From Phorcus lineatus (taxonomy: Eukaryota; Mollusca; Gastropoda; Trochida; Trochidae), in NCBI GenBank assembly GCA_921293015.1, contig OV121094.1, forward strand, positions 4,702,764-4,766,763: a DNA stretch of 64,000 nucleotides, in the 5' to 3' direction. The notes beneath the pieces are model-generated. The model was not told the origin of the DNA and searched no databases. It saw nothing but the letters and a program-made list of their open reading frames with translations. Numbering within the stretch: the first letter of the stretch is position 1; every line of letters starts with the position of its first letter. Below, one piece after another: positions 33,230 through 46,600 of the stretch. The position numbers and the translations under genes were made by a program.

Positions 33230-33905
33230 TGTATTCAAACTTTTCTTGAATCATTTTGAAGTGTCCAAAAATCTTTTTTTTTCATTCCAAATCTTTTCCC
33301 CAACTGAATATATTGTATTTCATCTTGTCTTGACTCATTTTGAAGACTCCATACCCTTTTTATTCAAATTCCAACCCTTTTAGGGATGTATCAAAGACTT
33401 TTACATTCTGTGTTGACATAAGCCCCAGTGTATGTTTAAGGCCAGGTATACAAAACCCTAAGTCAACACAGTGCTTAAGTTAGCATTTTATCACCATTTA
33501 TAAATTTTTCCAAAAAATCTTTTTTTATCATTCCCAAACTTTTCAAACTAAATAAATTGTATTTCATGGTGTCTCGACTCATTTTGAAGACTCCATACCC
33601 TTTTCATTCCAATTCCAAATCTCTTAGGGGTGTATCAAAGACTTTTACTTTCTGTGTTGACTCAAGCCCCAGTGTAGGTTTAAGGTCAGGTATACAAAAC
33701 CTTAAGTCAACACAGGGCTCAAGTTAGCATTTTCTCACCATTTTATAAAAAGTGTCCAACAAACCTTTTTCTTCATTCCAAAACTTTTTCCAACTGAATG
33801 CATTGTATTCCATAGTGTCCTGACTCATTTTGAAGACTCCATACCCTTTTCATTCCAATTCTTTCTCTCTTAAGGGTGTATCAAAGATTTATCAAAGTGA
33901 GTTAT
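33230..33905 (-). repeat. ~240-bp satellite, array 1
   Basis: Almost three units. Each holds TTTTGAAGACTCCATACCCT, TTAGGG(A/G)TGTATCAAAGACT, and CAGTGTA(T/G)GTTTAAGG. The same unit occurs at 59545-60165 in opposite orientation. Confidence 0.85.
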
Positions 33906-35737
33906 TGTGTCTGTTTTGATTTCAACCATCAGAGTTTCTATTGGAGCTCAACCATTACCAGTATAAATTCATGAGTGTCTGTATTCCATGTTATTCTTCT
34001 GATGTTTTCGTCTCATAAAAATGAATCTGCTTGCTGGACAAATGCCTAACAGTTGGATATTGATTGAAGACTAAGGTAGAAGCAATGTTTTCAATATCTA
34101 AATCAATTTTCCCCCTTTTTAGTCACTATGACTTGCACACTGGTTGGTTACACACATTTACTTTATTCAATGAAAAATTATTTCTCATCAAAATATCACA
34201 AACAAGCTTGTACACTTCACATGTTTATTCACAGGCAAGGAGAAGTACACGTGACTCATTATAGGACAATTACTTTCAGGTTAATTTTCAATTAACATGT
34301 CGCCGCTAATGGCTGAAATATTGCCCAAGCGACTTTTAACAATAACTCACTAACTCAATTAACATAATAACTTTTGTAATAAATAGTGGTCTGAAATAAA
34401 AGTATGAATGAAATGAAAAATCTTACAGAAAAACTTTCTCCATTGAAATTGAAATACTCCATCCAACCGTCAAAGAAATTTGTTAAAACAAAAAAAGATT
34501 CATCTTCAAAGATATTGTCAAAGAATGCAGAATGGAGAATGGAGAGCAAGGCAGCAGATGCAATACAATTAGAATCAAGTTGAAATACAAGAAATTAAAT
34601 TGCATTATTCTGTTTATTTGTAAACTGTCATAAGCAAGAAAGCACTAAAATTATCTGCTTGATAATAAGTGCAATGATAACTGATAAATTGGACCCGCTG
34701 TATATCAGTGGTTGATCAAGGAATTTTTCAGAGGGGTTCTAGATGCTGTCAATTTCTAAAATGGTGGTTGGGTTACACTTTTGGGTCACCCCTTGAACCC
34801 ACCTGGATCTGCCACTGTATGAATTGAAAAGCGTTTCGATGCAATCCAACAATATACATATATGCTATTAAATTCATCGGTAAAATATCATCAGATAATC
34901 TTAGCTTGGCATGTACAATGAACAATAAATATAGTGAAAGGAAAAACTTTCTACCAGTATAACCAAAGAAAGGAAAATTATACAGTCATTTCCCAAATAT
35001 GAAAATCTGTTTGTGTGCCAAATCAAGAATAATAAACCCAGAGAGTCACCACAATGCTTAATTCACCTCAAGTATTAAAGGAATGTAAATAAAATGGTTA
35101 TTCCTGTTAGGTTTTTTTTATTACTCTGATATATCTAAGATTTCTTTATTTGGACCCACAATTGCATTATGTAAATGAATTACAAAGTGCCATTTTTCAG
35201 GTAAAAATGACGCAGACATGCATATATGACAAAAAAATGTTATCAGTTACATAATAATCAGCAATGACAAAAAAATGTGACAGCTAGCACCACTGTTTAC
35301 AGAGTTGCAGTGTGTTGTTGACTATGCAATTGACAATCAAAACCATGAATGGACTCAAATGAATAGTACATATAATTAAGGACTGTGAAGTTTTGATATA
35401 AAAAATATACAACTGGCTAGGACAGATGATGAATATTTCACACAAAATGTTACCTTTTTCCGTGATTGGTGATAGGATGATTTGCTAAGTTAAGGGATTG
35501 ATATTCTGATATTCAGATAGGCACTGCTTCAGGTGTGGGTAAGGTAGCACTTGATCAGCTTATCCAGAACCTGGTTTTTTATACATCTCTTGTTTCAACC
35601 TAATTACAAGTTTATCTAATACTGTGTACATCTCAAGCATCTAGCCGTAATAACTTTTGTTATGCCTAGTTTATGCAATATAAAATCACAAACTGTTTTC
35701 ATTCTTAAATGGATTTGTTAATTGTCACTGCTTATTC
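33906..35737. other. No gene; SINE fragment near 34295
   Basis: 34295-34358 (GGCTGAAATATTGCCCAAGC, AACAATAACTCACTAACTC) is the tail of a gastropod SINE. The rest shows nothing supported. Confidence 0.45.
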
Positions 35738-35739
35738 TA

Positions 35740-37152
35740 CTCAAAAGAAGTTAAGGGTAATTTCTACCAGGTAATTGTCTATGCACATATCAAATATATA
35801 TACACACAATTATTGGCTGAAATCGTGTCAAAATTGGTTTACAATATCCTGATGACAAAACCTGTGTACAAGGCATATGTCATTTTCAAACAAAACGACA
35901 GTCTCCTTAGAAACCATAAACTAAAGCTCAAAACGAGGCTCACAAAACTGTTTGCATCGCCCAAATGCAGTGGGGTACGACTTTTTGGAGTTGATAATGT
36001 CCTTGCACTACACTATGCATTTTCCACAAACAGTTTGGGTATAGAAAAATCTTCGATGACAGTGCTGCTCTCAGTTGAAATTTCAACATGGTCAGACGTC
36101 AGCTGAGTGAACTTGACAGAGGAAGAGCCATTGCGTGGCTTCAACAGGTTTTACACAGAGGAATGTGGCACAGCCAGAGTGTGATTGGTAGACCATGGCA
36201 ACGTTCCCAGGAAACCAATTCAATTCAGAATTGCCCACAGTCTGGTAGGCCAAGATCAACGTCGCAAAGTGAAGACCGGCATGTCATTCAAATGGCCTTA
36301 CATCAGTATGTTGTTACAGCGAGATGTCTGAGAGATGAACTGCGAAATGCAAGTTGTGTTCAGGTATCAGGCCAGACCATAAGAAATTGTCTGCGAGCCC
36401 ACAACATTTGATCTTGAAGACAAGCAGTTCCAACTCCTCTTCTTCCAGATCATAGGGCAGCATGTCATGACTGGTGCACACGTCATAGAGACTGGAGATG
36501 GCGACAATGGGGGCTGGTACTCTTCACTGATGAGTCCCGATTTTCAGTACAGTTCAATTATGGCAGACTTCACGTCTATAGGCAGCATGGAGAAAGATTT
36601 GCTGATGTTAACGTCAGACAAAGCCAATGCTTTGGAGGTGGTACGGTAAAGATGTGGGCTGGAATTTCGGTACATCACAGGACTACTCTTTTCGTTGTCA
36701 AAGGAAATTTGACGGGTACAGGTACAGAGACGAAATTTTACAAACTATTTTCATCCCAAGTCTTCGTCAAATTGGAACAGGTTCTGTTCTTCAAGATGAC
36801 AATGCTAGACCGCATAGAGCACGAGTTGTTAATGATTTTCTAACCCAAAATGGTATTGAGCGAATGGAAAGGCCTGCATACTCTCCTGACTTGGCACCAA
36901 TTGAGCATGCATGGGATGAGTTGTTGAGACAGTTTTGTTGGACCTCATTATGCTCAGAAATGGCACATTTTCATCAGATCCTCACAATAGTTGTGTATAA
37001 AAAGTGCATAGGCTTTGCATAACAGACTCAACATTGACACATATTGAACTCATTCTGACCAAAAGTGTGCTTAAAAGTTTTGATTTACATGTTCCCTGTG
37101 TCTAATAAAATGTCCCAAAAAAATAATTGGTTGACCCTTAACTTCTTTTGAG
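35740..37152 (+). mobile_element. Tc1-like DNA transposon, 1.41 kb
   Basis: TIRs CTCAAAAGAAGTTAAGGGT at 35740-35758 and its reverse complement at 37134-37152, flanked by TA duplications (35738-35739 and 37153-37154). It encloses a broken transposase (36088-37022). Confidence 0.9.
36088..37022 (+). pseudogene. Tc1-like DD34E transposase, frameshifted
   Basis: The N-terminal helix-turn-helix region MVRRQLSELDRGRAIAWLQQ is open from 36088 to a stop at 36411. The same frame family continues with DHRAACHDWC, LFTDESRF (first Asp) and GGGTVKMWAGIS, then after frame shifts LQDDNARPHRARVV (second Asp) and SPDLAPIEHAWDEL (Glu). The second Asp and Glu are separated by 34 residues, the Tc1 spacing. All three catalytic residues survive, but at least one premature stop and two frameshifts break the gene. 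The missing parts are short and the TIRs are near intact, so this is a fairly recent death. It would have acted as a cut-and-paste transposase at the TIRs above. Confidence 0.85.
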
Positions 37153-37639
37153 TAGTATATAAATGTAAAGGCCTCTAACCCATCATCATTGCTTGACAAG
37201 ACACAATAGGCTGTGTTGAAATGAATAAAAAGTTGTCATCCATAACATTTATCTTATCTGATTTTCAACTTCTAAAATGGCACTTGAAGTGACATGCTAG
37301 GAACTATGGTCTCCAACAAAATGGATCTAGGTACATGAAAATGGACTTTAATAACCAAAATATATTGTTCCACATTTTCTTTAACAATTGATAACAAAAT
37401 GAAAGCATGTCTTGGTTTCAAGAAATATATTATACAAACAAGAGGTACTGAAATCTACATCAAGTACCTTAAAAAAAAAAAAGGTTATAAAACAAAAGTT
37501 AAAAATTGAGATAATGATATTGACAAAAAATAGAGCCATTGGCTCTGTACCTCATCAGGCTATTTATAATTTATCTCATAAATGGTTACAGGATCACTAT
37601 ATGGATGATTCAGGACCACCAAATCCATTTATTAAATTT

Positions 37640-38260
37640 ATCATGAGCTAAGAAGTCTTAACACAAGTTTTCAGTTTTCAAGGTCTTTTCTTTAAAAAAA
37701 AGAATGGATGAAAATTCAGGTGTCACGGGTCAAAATCCACCAATCTATAAGTTAGAAACTCTTTCAACCTAAGAGTCTGTACAAAAAGTATAAGCTTTAT
37801 AGGCCTTTTGCTTCTGCAGAAAAATAATATAGGTTTTAAGGACATGACTGCTGTGACCCTTATTGGGGGTTATTGGTAACCAAATCTATGAATTTTCTAA
37901 GAAGTCAGTTCACAAGGTGTCAGTTTACAAGAACTCTTGTTCCAGGGAAAGAAGATGAAAATAGCTTTTCATTCACCTAGTTCCTTTGGCCCTTAACAGG
38001 TGTCACAGGATCCTCAAATCTATTAATTAGAATCTTCATCAGCTAAGGAATCTGTACATAAGGTTTCACATTTCTATACCTTTTGTTTCTGGAGAAGAAG
38101 ATGAAAATAGGTTTTAAGGGCTGGGTCCCTGCAGCCCTTATTATGGGTCACAGAGTCAACAATTCAATCCATAAGAATCTCCATCAGTTAAGGAGTCTGT
38201 ACATAAAGTTTCAGCTTTATAGGCCTCTGCTTCTGGAGAGGAGTTCGCCCTAATAAATAA
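37640..38260. repeat. ~140-bp degenerate tandem repeat
   Basis: Units carry 'AAG(G)AGTCTGTACATAA(A/G)GTTTCA', 'TATAGGCCT…GCTTCTGGAGA' and 'GGGTCAC…CAA(A/T)TC' blocks. The family recurs, more diverged, at 56150-56500 and 57400-58000. Confidence 0.65.
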
Positions 38261-38930
38261 GAAATCTCATTTTTTAAGGTATCTGTGCACATGCTTTCCT
38301 GAGGCAATGGATGTGGAGAAGAAGACTAGAAAACTAACGGATTGACGCCATGCCATATGCAATACAGGCCTTTAAGAATGTGGCTATAAGTAAATAAATG
38401 CAATATATTGTTTTAGAAAGTATGGCTAGGTTTTCAAAAGGCACATTGGGTATGTCTAGTCATTGTCAGAGTCCAATTTACTTAGAAGGTTTAGAAAGAG
38501 TCATTTAGTGTGTCCTTCATGCTATTTTCTACCATACAATTTAATCTTGGTAAACATTTAGAAATATATAATGCTTCAGTGAACCTGCAGCAGTATGCCA
38601 GTTTTTGCATAACATATATGATTTGAAAAGCTTGTGAAGACAATCATATAAATTAGTACGGATCATCATATCTAAAGTATTAAGCTAATGTTACATCTTA
38701 AAACAAACAGATAGACAAGTTAATTAAGTAAAAGGTCATAGGCCCATACATTGATTTGCCTAATTCATAACCTGGTGCACATGTTGAATGTTGAAACCCA
38801 TCTTCATCAACATCCTGGCTTATCCATGCAAATCCAAAACTGTATGTAATTCGAATATTTTATTATGCATGTTGCCCAAGTGAAGCTGCCGGAATCATCT
38901 AGAGACTTAATGATACCATATAAATATATA

Positions 38931-39090
38931 TATAGAACGTCATACAAGTGCATTTTGATGTTTTGTATTGAACGAGAAGATGTCATGGGAGCAGAGAAAC
39001 AACGAGTCGAAGAACAAGTTGTTTCCCTGCCCCCATGACATCTTCGAGTTCAATACAAAACATCAAAATGCACTAGTATGACGTTCTATA
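38931..39090. repeat. 160-bp fold-back element
   Basis: Arms TATAGAACGTCATACAAGTG… (38931-38995) and the reverse complement (39026-39090) with few mismatches. The loop itself contains AACAACGAGTC/AAGTTGTTTC pairing. MITE-like, but no target duplication is resolved. Confidence 0.8.
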
Positions 39091-40136
39091 TTTATCATAT
39101 ACCCGATCTTAATTAATAAAACAAATCATTTTGTGATTTATACAAATAAAAGGTTGCGTAGCGGTAGTGATACACATTTTCACGCCATACATATACTTCC
39201 GCGTTGAGGTTACCTTGACGTATTGGTACGCCGATGACCAAATAACGCAATTGACCTGAATGCCACATTCCTCCGCATGACGTCAAGTATAACAAGTCCG
39301 ATTTTCACACCTTACAATAACAAGAAATAGATTTAAAAAAAACACAATACTTTGATCAAATTCAGAATTGATTTAATATGATAAAAGCATGCCATAAACT
39401 AAACAATGATCAAGCTATTTTGTTTATAAACAATCGTGTAGAAATCAGTAACTTTCAAAGTTCAAGGTCATTTTAGCCGTCAGTCGGAGTCACTGTGGAA
39501 GATAACACGTCTACGCTTTCACTGCTGATTTTCAAGGTTCTTGGAATTTGTTTGAGATGACAAGTTGAAATTGATGTTGAAAGTGCTACCGTAAATGTTG
39601 CTGTTGCTGAATAACCCAGATGTCATTCCGTGAAGTGCATGGCCGTGTTTTGGCTAGCCTAATGTGACTGCTTTTAGGTGTGCGTTCAAGAGATTTTGAA
39701 ACTGATTGCATGTGAGAAGTGTCATTAGAGGAATTGTCAACGGAAACAAGAGAATTTTCTTTAGCACCAGTAAGGATGTTTAATAAGAGCTTTTGTGCAA
39801 CTCTCGCAAACTGGGAATCCCAATGACCTAAATCTATATATATAAATAGCTTCTTCGGGAAAAACGGGAAGTCCCAAGGTTGAGAAAAAGTAGAACCGGC
39901 AGGCGTGCAATACGGATTCTCGAGTGCAATACGGAATTTGAAGACGTATTCTGTATTGCACCCTTGTCTTACTATCCTAAGTTTACATGGGTATATGATA
40001 ATTTGGCAGTCTATTCTGAGGCATGTTCAATAAATGACTCCAATGTTTTAAATTACTTTAGTCATATACACAATTTGGAGAGGTATTCTGCCAAACTCAC
40101 CAGGAACCATCTTATTACAAGTAAATTGACCAACTT

Positions 40137-40412
40137 TCAAAAATCATTTACAAAATTTAACCTTATATTACAATAATTAGCACCCAAAACCTCTGACCCA
40201 CAACACAAAATAGGTGTAACCATGCTATCAAAAATTTTGAACAAATCTTTACAATTTACCCTTCCAATTTTTCTCTGAAAACAATTTTTAGCGAATATTG
40301 CCTTCCTTGCTTGAGAGGCTTTGAGCTTTAATCCATACATGTTTAGGTGTAAATACAAGTCCCGGATATTTATGAAAAGATTCAATTTCAATAACATTAC
40401 CATTAAAACCAT
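40137..40412 (-). pseudogene. LINE reverse-transcriptase 3' fragment
   Basis: The minus strand reads INIRDLYLHLNMYGLKLKAS, QARKAIFAKNCFQRKIG and LFKIFDSMVTPILCCGSEV. The last segment is the conserved 'LFdkLI.PILLYGsEVWG' block at the end of many non-LTR reverse transcriptases. The frame ends shortly after it and begins without the catalytic YxDD, so it is a fragment. Confidence 0.65.
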
Positions 40413-40559
40413 AATGTCCCCTTTAACATTACGCCTATGGGCAAAAAATGATATGTCTTCAAACGAAAGAGCGGACTTTGCACGATATATTTAGCGCGAT
40501 TTTACGGACAGATTGTACACAGAAAGAGCGATTTCAACGGATTTAAAAATCCCGCTGGT

Positions 40560-40602
40560 GGCCAGCGGAAATTCGCTGTGTGGCCAGCGGAAATTCGCTG
40601 TT
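40560..40602. repeat. 22-bp direct duplication
   Basis: GGCCAGCGGAAATTCGCTGT occurs twice back to back, about 90 bp upstream of the candidate first exon at 40692. Confidence 0.9.
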
Positions 40603-40691
40603 GACATAAACTAGGTCAAAGCCCAGTGCGCATGTCCGGACTTAAGGGAATCACTAACGTAACTGGTTCGCACAGTGACAGCATAAACAAC

Positions 40692-43600
40692 ATGGCTGCA
40701 CTGGCTGAGTTTGTCTGCGGGCGAATTTTGAGCGATGTAATTTCCCGAGGAGGACGGCTGGGCTTTAGTCACGAGATGCCGAGGAAACAACTGCTAAATA
40801 CCTGGTAAGAATTGGAAAATTCAAAATATAATCTTTCTATGAACGTCGCAAAATTGAGATTTTCAAAGCGATTGACACCAGAATATGACCCGTCAGTCAC
40901 CGAGTCAGTTTGAGTAACGTCATATGGTCATCATTCATTCAAAGTAGTTGATTTATTCAAATAATAGTGACAGGCTAAACACTGATAGTTCACAAGTACT
41001 TCTCTCCTCAAGTGTCAGCATATGCCTGTAAAAACTCGATACTTTTCTGTATCCAATAATAATAATATTGATATTAATATTAATTAATATTAATATTAAT
41101 AATAATAATAATTTATTGCCTTTTCTTGGTTGTGTTACATCACCACAATGCTTAAATACAAATATACAGTCACATGCAATATTCCTGTACATGAAATTAA
41201 TTATTTCAACATTTATTTAAAAGATATATTGTGTTTGGAACAAAAGATATTGGACAGATTATGATTAGATTCTATTATGAAAAGTATCATATGATGTTGT
41301 TCAAATCCCATGTCTATTTCACTCTTAATTGTTAAAAAAAGGTCCCCTTCAATTCAGTTATTAACTATAAGTTACATAACAAAATCATTATTTAATCATT
41401 GGTTTTTTAAGGTTTGAATCCTCTCACATGGACAGATAGGGTACTTGCTTTAGGGATGAGAACACACTGGATGAATGATTATTTTTATCTGCTTCAGATG
41501 TGCGTTATGTATTACGTAATGAGGTCCGAATATTAACATTAGTATTCTCAATGAAAACTAATAAAATGATTAATCTAGTAATCTTTAAATTTGTAATTTG
41601 TTTCAAGAGAAATCTGTTAAGTAAATAAGTATAAATTACTATTTGATGTAATTATTCATTGAAATGTATGACGCTTTTGTGTATATAATTCTCAGTGATA
41701 TGTGTTGATTTTATTTTGTCTCAATTTTATCAAAATTAATGAAGTGAGCCTTTATAAAAAATGATGAATAACCATAAATGTAAAACATTCTTGTCTTTAT
41801 TTTGTAGATTTATTTATTGTGATTTGATTTTGTATGCTCTTGAGTCAGCAGAATTTCAAATTAATAATCATTAAATCTCTGCAAATAGATGTGTGAGGGA
41901 ATTAGAGGAAGTTCCACAGATGTCCATATACACTACCAGGATTCAGAGTCTGTGACCTTTTTGGATGGCCTGAAGCAAAGCTTGGGTGAGTTTTGCAATT
42001 GGCAAGTACAAATGTGTAGTAAATTATTGGACTGTGCAATAAATATTGCAAGAAATCTTTTTAATTGCAATATATCGCAGTAAATGATTTCAAGTCATAT
42101 TTATTCAGAAAGCTTGTTCTGATTTGCTTAATGTGTAAGAAAAACTCTTTTGCAGTGCAAGAAAAAGTGTTTGGCTGCATTACAAGTGATTGTTAAATTT
42201 TTTTAAATGTATATGCCATCAAAATGTACTTGCATGCTTTATCGTTTTAGTAATGAACTTTATTTTGAAAGATCTCAAGGCAGTTTATCAAATGTATAAT
42301 GTTTTTAACTGAAGAAAGAAGTATAAAAAGTTAAATATAGAGTTCTTTCAATATATTGCAATTTAATACATTGAAAAAACTTGTTCAATACTCAGTCCTA
42401 GTTATTTAATTCAAATTTATCATTAAAAGCATTTTATCAATTATTTAAATAATATTCTTTTCTCATTACTACGTTTTGTTGAGCCAATGTACTAAGAAAC
42501 ATTTGGTTTTTATTGTTTCTGTATTAAGTTTTTTACTCAGAAAACAATGTACTTTATTTTGAATAAACATATTGTTTTTATTCATAGGCAAGAAACATAT
42601 TGATTTTTAAGTGCAAATAAAGACTGAAATTGAAATAATCTCAAATAGCCTTTGTTAACTATTGAATTTAAAGGCTTATTATGTTTTTGAACATAGAGTA
42701 TGCTCAAATGTTTTGACTGTATTGACAATTCAGATGAATAATGAAGACTACATGCCGTGTGAGATGGATGAAGAAATTGAGACCAAGGACACATCATCAT
42801 GTGACAGGATGGAATTCTTTGAGGATTTGTATGTCCAATGGTATGTACACTGATTACACAATTCATTAATAAATGTTAATTAAAAAGTAAAACAACTGAT
42901 AGTGCAGCCTGAGCTAGATTGTTTTAAGTACCATCAGATTTTTGTTAGCTCATGGGCTTACATCTATTTGTATAATTTTTGCTTTTTTTACTTCTCAAAG
43001 ACCATTGACTCTTGAAATCTTGTGTAATGACTCCTTGGCTACTGAAGATTTTAATGCTAACAGGGTAGATTTGTTTTAAGAGTTTGGCTAGCATTTGATT
43101 TTTTAATCTGCAATTATCTCAAGCATAATAAGCGGGCTGTATCATTATATGTATTTTCTCTTTAGCATTGTTTATTCACTAAATTATAGTACCAGAAACT
43201 TTTTTTATGACAAGCAATTAAAATCTGATTGTTGTTTTAGAAGATCTTAGATAATTTGGATAAGATATTTGTTGATGCAGTAGCCCCAAACCCTTTAAAG
43301 CTATATTTATCTTCCTATCCAGAATTAAAAAGACCAACAGAGTTAAAATCTGCTTTGCCAAATCTGGCTGAAGGGTAATATAAACTATAGACAAATTTAA
43401 TCATTAACAACTGTTTCTAGAGTTGTTAAACGCCGCTTGGGCAATATTTCAGCCATTCGCGGCGTCTGTTTCTAGAATATTTATGGCTAATGTATATTTC
43501 AACTTACATGATTACCGGTAATATAAAAAGCCTGAGAAGCTGCAGAATTCATTAGACTCTTATCTTTCCACTACAGTATACAAGCAGATCTATGATTTAA

Positions 43601-43699
43601 AATCATTATGTTAATACTGATGTGTTTTTTTATCAACTAAGTTTCTTTTTATTTTGATTTAATAAATTTCCAGGTAGGGGAGAAGAAACTGAGGATTGA
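40692..43699 (+). CDS. Unrecognised multi-exon candidate host gene
   Basis: Three exon-like blocks are supported. 40692-40804 starts MAALAEFVCGRILSDVISRG and ends at CCTG|GTAAGA. 42734-42840 (acceptor TTGACAATTCAG) reads MNNEDYMPCEMDEEIETKDT and ends CAATG|GTATGT. 43241-43374 (acceptor GTTGTTTTAG) reads KILDNLDKIFVDAVAPNPLK and ends AEGG, followed by a possible last exon from 43678 reading GEETED then stop. A weaker block lies at 41889-41985. No family is recognised. The phases do not fit: the first two blocks end in phase 2 but the next ones are open only in phase 0. Either linking exons were missed or the model is wrong. Confidence 0.35.
41045..41112. repeat. ATT/AAT microsatellite
   Basis: AATAATAATAATATTGATAT, then alternating TTAATATTAATTAATA runs. 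Simple repeat in the intron of the candidate gene. Confidence 0.9.
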
Positions 43700-46600
43700 A
43701 GTTAGAAGAGGAAGATTTCACTCAAGACAGCAGATGGATTGATGTTGAGGGGCTGACCAGTGGAAGAAAAGAAGCCAGATTAAAATACAAAATCAGCTGT
43801 ATGCAATATGAGAAGTTTTATTGCACTTGATCTAACATAAAATAAATAATGTGATTGAAAATTGGTAGTACCAGTGTTACTTTTCCTTTCCTTTATCACA
43901 AATTTAGCACACACAAAAAAGAAAACTTTCTATAGTATTATTTATCATGAAACTGACTTAGAGACATTAATTGAGAAACATAAGGCTTTCATTGAATTAT
44001 TTGAATAATTGCTGCAAATATATTATCAATGCATGTGTTATTTTGTTTATAAAACTGTTTCAATTAACTTACAGGGTATGCAGACACTGCCCTTGAGAAC
44101 TGATAATTAAAAAAGTCTTGTTGAGGCTTCACATTCCATGTCTACTTAAATACCTACAGGCAGACACAATACATAAAAACATGTCTCATGTATATCCTCA
44201 TATTGATGATCTATTAATTTGAGGTTTTATTTCGTTATTATGATCTTCTGAGAAATATAAAACATTTAACTGCTGAAATAGTGGAGATAATCTGGTTCAG
44301 ATACTATCAATAAAAACAGCTGTTGATCCTCACTTCACACTTAATGAAAAAGTAAGGCCCTACTACTGAGAACTTGTAAATGTCTAAATGATAGGAAATT
44401 TACTAAAAGTGAAATTGAAATTTAAAGTGTACAAAGTTCCTATAAAATATGCTTTTATGATTAATGCTTTAATTTTATTTCATGTAAATGAGAAAAGTAA
44501 AAAAGTTTTTTTGTATATATTGTCAAGTACAATTGTGTTTAATGGACGTCTTATGTTAAATAACACAACAAACAGCAAAATTGAATCAAATTTGTATCAG
44601 TAAATTTTCTTTTTAAATATCTCCCTTGCCAATAGAGACAGACTCTTTTAATATTAAGTGCTATGCCAACACTTGAAAGTTTTAAAGAAAGAGTTTGCTC
44701 AATAGGCTGCCAAGGGATAACACTGTAATTTCCATCAGTATATAATGAGATTTAATTAAAATGTTACAAACCATTCCTACCATAACGGTTATGTTAATCT
44801 TATTTTAGGGGTTAATCACATTTATTTCAAGTGACAAAACCTTAAATAAATTACATTTTGTAACTAATTACTAATATCATTAAATTTTACAAGTATACAT
44901 GCTTATCAGTTACACATGCCCATTTCATGATACCATTATGCAACCATTTCATTAACAAACTTCTTGTGAACCATGTTTCTCAAATATACTACATACTTTA
45001 TTTCTCTCAATTCTTTCAGGGTTTAGATGTACTTAGATTTTAGTGTACACAATTTGACTGAATCAAACAGGGATGTCCAATTTTTTTAAGGTTTGATATT
45101 TGTCTTGACTTAACATATCTTCAGATATATACATGCAGCACTGAACTGCATGTGGGAAAGCTGACTACACAAAAGTCAAGCACTGACTACCAACTGAAAA
45201 TCCTTGACAAAATTCAACTCTGGTTGGGTTCCTGAAAAGAGAATTTAAACAAATTATACCAACTGCTATACAAGTATTAGATTAAACCTAATAAACAGAA
45301 AATGCAATTTAAACACTGACTGGCTGATAGCTTTCATCCTGATATTTGATGTCACCTTTTAATTATTAGTGATTCGATTCAATTAAAATTAGTTGTATAT
45401 GACTCTTTCACATATTCGAACTTAATTTTGTAAGTGAGTCACATAGGCAATAGATTCAGTCTGATTATATCAGTGAATAGGAAAATTTACTAGAAAATGT
45501 TTCAATAGTAAAAACAAAATTTGATTGAATAAATAAACATTTATTGAGATGAAAATATGACTTTGGGATGTTAAAAACAACATGATCAATAAGAGACATA
45601 TAGCAGCTTCAATCAACAAGAAAACTTGCAAGAAAGTTTTGCCCTAACTTATTACAAACTTCACACTAATTCATTTGATATATATAATTATATTATGAAA
45701 TAATGAAAACTTGACCATTTGATATTTCTAGAATTCGAGATTCATTCATTAGCTCTGTATTACTGAATACCTAAATTTATTAGGGTCAGTATATAAAAAT
45801 TTAAGAAGGGAAACGGACATCTCCAAGTTACTGTGTATTCTTATGAATATTCTATCATCCGTGAAATAATGTTTGAAATACAAAGTTTATCTCATATTTT
45901 ATTGTTTAGTTGTTCATTACGCCGTTCCATGAAATTAATTTCAAAATCTTACTGACGATTTCTTTGTGTTATAATTAGGCCTAGGCCTAACGGACAATAT
46001 AGTAGATTGGGCCTAATACCGGGTATATCCAATCGATCAGTGACAATCGGAAGGCCCAGATTATTTTGATTGTCAAAATTCACTGAATCGCATAACGAAA
46101 CAAACTGACACTGGTGACATGACAGATTTGTTAGTATGCATTAATTCTCTATCCCAACTCTATAACAACTACATGCATATACTTAGCTACAGTTGCTTCG
46201 CCAAAATAGGCTCTTTGATATCCTGACGTCGCCTTTTTGGCTGCAGACACATCCTTAGAAAAACTAACCTGTGCGAACCAAATCTGGGTTCGCTGGCGTT
46301 AATGTTGGTGTAACCAGAAAATTAAATGACCAAACGCTCTAATATTTGGACCAATTACAGATGAGAATTATGTTTCCGACATTAAGTGATTACTTTAATG
46401 TTAACGCCAAATATTGATATAATTTTAAGCCTGAAAATTTGTCTTCTAAATTTTTCCGTTCATAAAAGGCGCCATCTTGTTTACGTATGCAAATGAGCGA
46501 GCATCACGTCACGGAACGAAGACACGTTATCAAGACGATAGCTACGCAAACTGGGCTACTGTCTCTACCTGCTTCTTTTTTCAAGGGTTTCAGCAGAAGC

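Noticed and set aside
35813-36106. 97-codon frame before the Tc1 transposase
   Set aside because: Lies inside the element between the TIR and transposase start; no homology recognised.
39880-40176. 98-codon plus-strand frame
   Set aside because: Overlaps the antisense of a LINE fragment and has no recognisable domain.
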